Positions 56,304 to 64,000 of a DNA stretch of 64,000 nt are shown here, in pieces. The notes beneath the pieces were generated by a model, which worked only from the letters and a program-made list of their open reading frames with translations, did no database searches and was not told the origin of the DNA. This stretch comes from Daphnia pulex (taxonomy: Eukaryota > Arthropoda > Branchiopoda > Diplostraca > Daphniidae): positions 1,736,001 through 1,800,000 of the forward strand of contig NC_060017.1 in the NCBI RefSeq assembly GCF_021134715.1, written 5' to 3'. The position numbers were made by a program, and so were the translations under genes. Each line of letters begins with the position of its first letter. The first letter of the stretch is position 1.

Positions 56304-59300
56304 ATGTGTTCTTCCGCCAGTGACAGCAGCAAATCGTCGCCTCCGCCTCCGTCGTCGTCGTCGTCGTCGTCCGTTTCGTCGATGGCCTCGTCCGTGCGGA
56401 GGTTGCGATGCCTCGAGCCGGCCACTCACCTCGTCAACGGCGGCATGGAAACCCTGTTCTTCAGGTAACTAAATCAGCCAAAGTGAAATAATCACTTTCA
56501 CTCCTCTATCATATTATTCATCAATTTGAATTAACATGTCATAAATATGGGCGGGAAATTCGAAAGGGAAAGTAGAGCAGATTTCTGTCGGACTGCAACA
56601 TCACAAATCGCTGGACATTATTAGCGCCGGTCAGGGGTGTGTGTGCGGCTTGAAAAGACGTGGCCGTCACCAACTTGATGAGAAACGGGTCGTCTGAGGG
56701 GAAAGAAAGATCGAAGGAAAAGTGTGGTCCGGAGAAATGAGGAGAAAATGCGACGACGACGACGACATTTTTTTTCATTTTCCAACCAGACGTAGGGACG
56801 AAAGAAGATGGTGCCCGTTGGGCTGGAGAAGCGGACGAATTTTTTTTGTTTTTCTGTTTTGGTTGTTTTTTTTTTCTCTCTCTCTCTTTATAACTTGTAT
56901 ATATTTACTATACGTAATATATACTAGCCCGGCTTATTTGTGTGTGTGTGTGTGTGTAAAAGAGACTCTCCTGCTGCTGTGGTTTGTGTCTGGCTTTTTT
57001 ATCCGGGCTGGGCGGTTTGGTTCGTTCCATGCAGGCGCTCACATAAGAAGACGACGAGGGGGGAAAACGGACGGTGAGTCGTAGCATTTGGCTTTTAGGG
57101 GAATCTGGGTTAGTAGTTGATGGCTCGCAGGTATTCCATCTTTTCTTTTTTCCTCTTCTTCTTCTTTCTCTTTCTCTCTCCACCTCATAGCGCCACACCG
57201 TATCAGCTGGTCATTTTCTTATTCGGGCTCTCTCGTTCTATGGGAAATTGCCTTTTCCCATTAGTTTTTTTTTTTATTTATTTTTACAAACGAGACTGTT
57301 TTAACCAATGAATCGTTAAACGAAAAAATGATGATGGCACAGACTTGGTCAATTGGCCATTCCGTTAGATGCCGGCACCGTTTTTTTTCCGTTAGCGCGC
57401 GCATCAGGCTAGAGAGAGAAAAACAAACACGTCGAAAGAAATATAACCGTATACACATACAAATGTAATTGACTGCCGAGAGAGATAGACCTTGCTCTAC
57501 TCTGACCGTATATACACGCCGGCGCCGGAAAAATAAAATAAAATGAAAAAAAAAATATTTCGTTCAATAACGGGAATTCCTGGTGCGCTGGCGACCTTGT
57601 TCTTCTCCTCCTTCCTAACTCCTTTTTTTTTTCTTTCTTTTTCGGTTGTGTTGTGCAGCTCGTATAGTAGTTTGTCAAAATATACGCATCACGCCATGTG
57701 GCAAGAATTTCATAATCCCCTTATAGCTCCCAATAGCGACTCTGCTCCTAATGTCGGCCAACCTCTTTTTGTGTACCACACAGCAGTCGAATCTAATGTT
57801 AAAAGAAAAGAAGAGAAACTATATATATGTGTGTCTGTGTGTGTGGATAAATATATAAAAGAAACTAAAACCAAATGTTTTTGAGAACGAAATTTCGGGG
57901 TCATGTTTTAGCCCGCGGGAAACGAACACACACACATCTACACACAACCAGCAGAGAGAACGAAGGAAATCCGTGTTGATTTGATTCCAAATTTTGACCC
58001 AACAAGGAATTTCATTTTATTTTTATTTTCGGTTTTTATACCTATAGTATAGCGACACCACCGGCCCAACGTTTATCCCATTCAGAATGAGGTGTGACGA
58101 CGTGAGCGCGCGCGCGCTTTCATCCGCGCAACGGTTGAATTTCCAGCAAAGTTCATTTCCCCCCTATAGTCCCGCGGAAGGATGAGCAGTGTGCCCCTAA
58201 TGCGCACCTTTTGCGGAAGAAGAAGAGAAATGAACGGCCGAAAAGTCTGCTGGATCCTTGTGTTGGTCGAGCGGCGGGAGCGCGTTCGAGAGAAAAGAGT
58301 AGAGAGCTGGCCCTGAAAGCAGCAGAAAGCTGGGACTGGGAAAGAGAGAGAGAGAGCCTGCCTGCCTGCCTGCCTGCTGTGTGTAGAGCCAGGTCAACAA
58401 CCTTAAGACTATCGTGACCTCAATTACCCAAAAGTACTGCGGCAAGAATCCAGGAAGGAAAAGAAGAAACACAAAAAAAAAAGACAAAAAAAAATTAATT
58501 ACAAATTCATAGTCGTCATTATTTTGTAGGCCTCCGCGTCGATTGGCCTGTAGCTACTTTGATTTTGTTGGGTTTGTTTCACTGAGATGAATGGAAAATC
58601 CGTTTGGACGACGACAGGAGCATCGGTCTGCTGCTTTGCGGTGCGGGAGCGAGCAGCAGTCGGCCATCAAAAAAAGGAGGGAGAAGAAAAGGGAAAAGGT
58701 TCTATTAGCCTAGAAACACACAAACAAATCGAAACAAGCACAACACAAGAACTTCTTTTTTTCTTTTTTCTTCTTTTTGGATTCCGCGCGCTTTCATCGC
58801 CCGACTATTTTATTTTATTTCTTTTTTTTTGTTCACCTCGAACGATCTCCTCCTCTCCAATAATTCTTCCTGTACGTCAGACGGCGAAAGCGAAAGTGAA
58901 ATGCCCAGTTGTAAAATCCCGTTTCCTGTTTTATTGTACACTCGACACAATCGGCTCAATTTCGATTGGCGCTCAAACAAGGACAGCCGTTATTACGACA
59001 CTCGATCGTCATAATACGAAAGGAGACGCTTCCAATGGCGTCACCAAGGCGCAATGATCCGAAAGATTTTTGAGAGTGAAAGTCTATCTCGTATATAAAT
59101 ACGTGCAAGTTGAACTGTTTTATATGATGCGTGTTGGGCGGCAGACACGCCATTGCAGCACGGGCCCATCAGCACACGAATGGTTGAGGCCGTCTATCAT
59201 TTCCCTGCGAAATTTTCAGACAAGTGCCACTTGATGATGATGATGTTCGGGGAGGAGAAAGCGCCGCGTCGCTGTTATTTCATCACCGCGCGCTGTTTGA

Positions 59301-62300
59301 TTTTCGTTTTGTGTTTGTTCAATTCTCTCTCCCTTTCTGTCGAGAGCAGTTTTTGACTTCCTCTCCATCTTTTTTTTTTTTTTCTTTTACCTTTCTTTTT
59401 CGATTTCGTGATCGTATAAGAGATGGGCGTCGTCGGAGAGAAGCCAAAAAAGAAAGAACAAACTGACAATGTCGACGCAATCCGTGCGATTTCGCGGAAT
59501 AAATTGGCCACGTTCTTTGTTGTCTGGCGTAATCACGATGTTGCATGTCAATTACAAAGACGCTTTGAAAGAAAAGAAGAAAAAAAACACGGCGATGGAA
59601 TGAAAGGAAAGAACTTGAACTGGAGCCATTTTGTGCTCTCTCTTATTTAGCTAGCCTGAATGTCACAATTCACGACCGCGGATAATAACTGGATAGGCTG
59701 TCGTAAATCGATAACTTTTACTTTCAATACTTTATGATCGATGCTGACAGCGTCTAGAGGGCAATGGCGTAATCTAAAATTTGGTTCGACAATTGACAGA
59801 CTGGGCTACGTGGTTGGCCGGCATCCTTGGTTCACCATCGGCCTCTGCCTACTGCTCATCGTGACCCTGGGCGGTGGCCTTTTCTTCTGGGTGGAGGAAC
59901 ACGACAGCGTCGCCTTATGGTCCACCTACGACTCGGTGGCCCGGCGCAATTCCGAATGGGTCAATCGACACTTTAGCGACGACGTCCGTTACGAGTCCGT
60001 CATCGTCGCTGCCCAAAACAATATCCTCAGACCTGACGTCCTCATCTTGGTAATAATTGAACTCAAATCATTTCATTCTCAGTTTAATTTTAAATCATTT
60101 TTCGTCGTTTATAGCTAGCCGAAATGGATCTTGCCGTCAGAAATCTCAGCACGGCCGACGGCCACCAATGGAATAACTTGTGCTTCAGGTAAAAAAACAC
60201 CTTTTGCTGATTTCTGAACTTGAACGGAAAAATAAAGAAACCGTTCCGGGTTTTTTTTTATTCTTCTTCTTTCGTGTGGGGTTTTTCGGCACCTTTCACT
60301 TTCACTTGATGTGAGTAGTTTATTACGTATCAGGGAATTAAACTATTGCGTCAAAAGTGTTCAGCAGCAGCAACAGCAAGTGCGTGTAATAAACATGTTT
60401 TGCCTGGGTGCGATCTCTCTCTCTCTCTCTATTCCGAATAGAAACACAGGCCGGAAACACGTGCACTTTGCTGCTGTTACGCTTTTCATTTTTGTGTTTT
60501 TTATGTTGTTTGACGAGTTCATTTGTTTGCAACAACAACAACATTTCTCCATTGTTTTCCGGCACCCCGCGCATCGACGTCATGCGTCGAAAGAGAGTTA
60601 GAAGAAAACAAAAAGGAAACTTGAAAGTTGTAAAGATTGCGAAACATTTGCAAAACAAAAAACAAACAAAAGAAAAACCTGATATGCTAAAGAGACTTTT
60701 CCATTTCGGTACATAATAATCAACGGAATTTGAATTATTTGGGTGGCAGGTTTGGAAAGACGCTGAAGAGACACGAACACAACCAGAGCCACAACAGGAG
60801 AAGACGCCGGCGACACATTTCCAATAACGACACTTCCGTGGCCGCAAGTTTCAACCACCATCCGCATTATTCGCATTATTCCCAGCACAACGTCGTTGTC
60901 AATCGAACGGATGAGGCGGAAGAAGAAGAAGAAGAGGAGGCCGAATGGGATGTTGGGGATTTGTCAAAATTGGATTTCAGTCAAGTGTTTGCCGATGACG
61001 AAGGCGATTACGATTCATCGTCAGTGTCCGGCGGAGGATTTCTGGGGAGACGGGCACAACATTTGGTGAATTTGTTGGCCCAGCCGGACGATTGTTTGGT
61101 GCGCAACATCCTCCAGATTTGGGACTCTGATTTGGACCGGATCAAGTCACTGGATCAACGCCAAATTCTGGCCGACGTCAATGCCGCTCTCATTCAAGGG
61201 TTAGTGAGAAAAATTTCACCTTTTTCTTCATCGGTTTTTCTTACTTTTTACAATCAATTTCATCACCCGCTTGTAGAAACGACCAAGGTGATCCAGTCAA
61301 CTCGTTGGAATTTCTCGTATCGGATGTCCGGCGAGACGGCAACGGCAGTATCTACCACGTCGGCGCCACTATGATGACCTGGTTACTAGACAACAACCCA
61401 AAGGTAAAAATTAAAAATAAAATGATTCACATCCGTGATTGTCTGGAAATCGATAATCATTTTTAAAAAATGTTTGATGTCATGGATGTCATCAGAATGC
61501 CAGCATTTACACGCTGTGGGAAAAGGATTTCATCCATCAAACGCTGCACAGCAACCTGACCATCCCCGAAGACGTCCATTTGTATTCGTTGGCATCGAGC
61601 AGGTATATATCTAAATACGTCACGTCTATTTAGGCTATGAAAGAGAATGGGTGGGGCCAAGAGAAAAGAGAAAAGAGAGAAAGGGAGGAAGGCCACAGGG
61701 GAAAACGGACATGACACAGTCAAGAATCACGTGGGGTGTTTTTTCTAGGACTCGCTGTCGCGTCCTTGCGGGCGCAAGGAAACCAACCGACGGACTTATA
61801 TGGGATGAACCAAAAAACCTGCTGGTTCAAATCATGTCGTCATTGGTTGATTCTTTTGTCCGCAGTCAGCATACTACACGATGTTGTAACAGCAAACTGA
61901 TATCGCATGACCTCCAATTTATACCCACATGCAACAATGTAGCCATTGCGTGGGCAACCTAATTGATTCAACGATTTTTTCTTATTTCTGAAAATAGTTA
62001 CGTCGAAGGAATTGCGGAGGCTGTGACGAGCAACTTTACCGTTTTGATGATGGGATTTTCGCTCATCATCTTTTACTTCAGTTTCGCCATGGGCCGTTTC
62101 AACTGGATCGAGCAAAGGGTAATAAACAATCGCAATCTCTTTGATGTTTTATCATCTCCGCAGCTATTGATTTCGATAAGGACTTCCGACATTTGACACA
62201 TTCAAATTTTTGATTAGGTTGTCCTGTCAATCGTCGGCGTTTCGGTCGTTGCCCAGGCCATTCTGGCCTCTTACGGACTATGTTTCTACCTGGGCGTTCA

Positions 62301-64000
62301 ATACGGACCCATTCATCCGATTATTCCGTTTTTGCTCCTCGGAATTGGAGTTGACGACATGTTCGTCATCATCCAGGTGGGTCCTATTATTCAATGTCTA
62401 ATCTGATGATATCAAGTTAACGTATTGTTTCTTTTTTTAAATCGCCAGGCGCTAGATAATTTATCGGTGGAAGAGAAGCAATTGCCGATTCCGGAACGGA
62501 TGGCTCGAGCCATGAAACACGCCGGAGTGTCGATCACGGTCACATCCGTCACTGACATCGCCGCATTCGCCATTGGAGCAACGACCAGCATGCCGGCCCT
62601 GCGATCCTTTTGCATCAACGCCATGTCGGGCATTTTGATGCTCTTCGTCCTGGAAGTGACTTTCTTCGTCGCGCTGACTGTGCTGGACGAGCGCCGCAAA
62701 GAGCGCTACCGGATCGGCTGCTGCTTCCAGCCCAAAACGGAAAACTGGCAGCCGGCCCCGTGCTCCCAGCGCGATTTGCTCAAACTCTTTTTCGAGCGCT
62801 TCTACGGCCCGTTTCTGCTGCGGACTCCCGTCAAGGTCTTCGTGATGATCATGACAGCGGCCCTGGTCTCCGTCAACATTTGGGGCATCTTCCAGCTGGA
62901 GCAAAACTTTGACCCCAATTGGTACCTGAACGAACACTCTTACCCGTCGGAATACTTCAACGCCATGAGGCTCTACTTTCCCGAAAGCGGCGAACGGGCC
63001 TCCGTCTACACCGGTAATCATATTTTGTGTTTTTATTTGCTGGTTATTTTCTCTTCTTAGCTGCATCAGCTCCCCTTTATTTCCCCCCATTGTGTTGATC
63101 TACATTCTTCAAACTGGAAAACAACAAACAAAATTCGCGAGTTTCTTTATTCCAGTAGCTCGCCATTCTGGTATCGGCATGTAGAACACGGACGGCATTT
63201 GTAACACAAGTAGCCATCACACACACGACTACCTGTCGTTTTCTGCTAGGCATATTCGCTATTACAAGACGAGTATGTGGCAGCTGTTATCGGGGAAATT
63301 CTTCTTCTTTTGGCTTTCCTATTTGATTGACAAGTTGACGAAAAATTTTAGAACATTCCAGTTTCTTCTTCCTGGATATCTTCTAGCGTCTTTTAGACTG
63401 TCAAGGCATCAACTGGACTTTCAACTCGATAACGTCGCAGCCGCAAAACTATAAATCAAACGAAAAATAAAATACCGACAAATTTGTTCTTTTTTTTGCA
63501 AAACCGTTCTCTTTGGCAGCATCAATGAGAATTAATGAATAACAATTATTAAATGTGTTTTTTTCTCTCTTGGCGCAAACCAAACAATTTTAGGGAAGAT
63601 CGACTACATAGGTCAGCGCGACCAGCTAAACCGGATGACTGAGCTCTTGAGAACCAACCCGTTCATCCACCCGAACTCGGTCAACTTTTGGTACGACGAC
63701 TTTCAAAACTGGCTCAACCGAACCAGACAAGGTAATGCACAGCAGCAGCAGCAGCTTCTAACTTTCTTCCAACTCGTCGTCGTTTGTTTGTTTGTCGTTA
63801 ATATTACGTCCTTATTCGCTTTCTCCACCGTTAGTCGTTACACACGAGCGCTGAAAACCCCAAATTTCAAAGAAATCAGAAAACAAAAAAGTATCACAAC
63901 ATGTTAACAAATAATTAGAATGCCGTTTTTTTTTTTCTTGCATCGATACCGCCCATTTAGTCGAGTTTCCCGATGATGAGCCGACTTTCAAGGAGCTCGT
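56304..64000 (+). CDS. Patched-related (PTCHD3-like) sterol-sensing-domain transporter, 5' part
   Basis: Multi-pass membrane protein of the Patched/RND superfamily, cut by the window end. Exons: 56304-56464, 59758-60049, 60115-60188, 60750-61199, 61277-61403, 61496-61602, 61998-62118, 62218-62376, 62449-63013, 63594-63731, 63961-64000+; phases close; about 744 residues seen. TM1 follows RLGYVVGRHPW at about residue 78. The first large extracellular loop contains LCFR, then CLVRNILQIWDSD, typical of Patched-related proteins. The sterol-sensing domain (about residues 404-570) has FLLLGIGVDDMFVIIQ with the GxxxDD motif of proton-coupled RND pumps, and TSVTDIAAFAIGA. A second extracellular loop begins at FQLEQNFDPNWYLNEHSYPS. 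Family members move sterol-like lipids; the substrate here is unknown. Exon 1 is Ser-rich and joined by phase match across a 3.3-kb intron. The alternative start ATG 59741 would skip it. Confidence 0.88.

Noticed and set aside
62461..63090. 209-codon minus-strand open frame
   Set aside because: Shadow of the long Patched-related exon 62449-63013, which encodes sterol-sensing-domain and loop sequence on the plus strand.

Overview
The window is eukaryotic nuclear DNA from an arthropod, most probably a branchiopod crustacean of the Daphnia type. This rests on compact multi-exon genes with GT-AG introns (many 55-90 nt), insect-like but not insect protein sequences, and AT-rich intergenic DNA full of microsatellites. 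The species is an inference. I rebuilt seven complete gene models and one partial model by reading exons across splice sites and checking that codon phase closes at every junction.

Layout: 1-2622, no supported gene. 2623-13616 (-), tachykinin/neurokinin-type GPCR with two phase-compatible alternative last exons. 13617-25111, 11.5 kb without a recognisable gene. 25336-32629 (+), secreted astacin zinc metalloprotease with three C-terminal ShKT domains. 33765-34469 (+), DNAJC12-type J-domain protein, convergent with 34939-36051 (-), the mitochondrial porin VDAC. 37864-44350 (-), complete clathrin heavy chain. 45094-49571 (-), two-pore-domain potassium channel, with a secreted Cu/Zn superoxide dismutase (47633-48486, +) nested antisense in its first coding intron. 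49572-56303, 6.7 kb of low-complexity spacer with a CTCF-like site. 56304-64000 (+), 5' part of a Patched-related sterol-sensing-domain protein that runs off the window.

The genes do not form one pathway. DNAJC12, VDAC and clathrin are a tight housekeeping block (33.7-44.4 kb), flanked by regulated membrane or secreted genes with longer introns and spacers. No prokaryotic-style system, intact transposon, CRISPR, rRNA or convincing tRNA was seen. The most interesting points are the alternative receptor C-termini, the nested superoxide dismutase, the unusual insertions in the Patched-related protein and the K2P channel, the serially duplicated ShKT exons, and CTCF-like motifs at gene boundaries.
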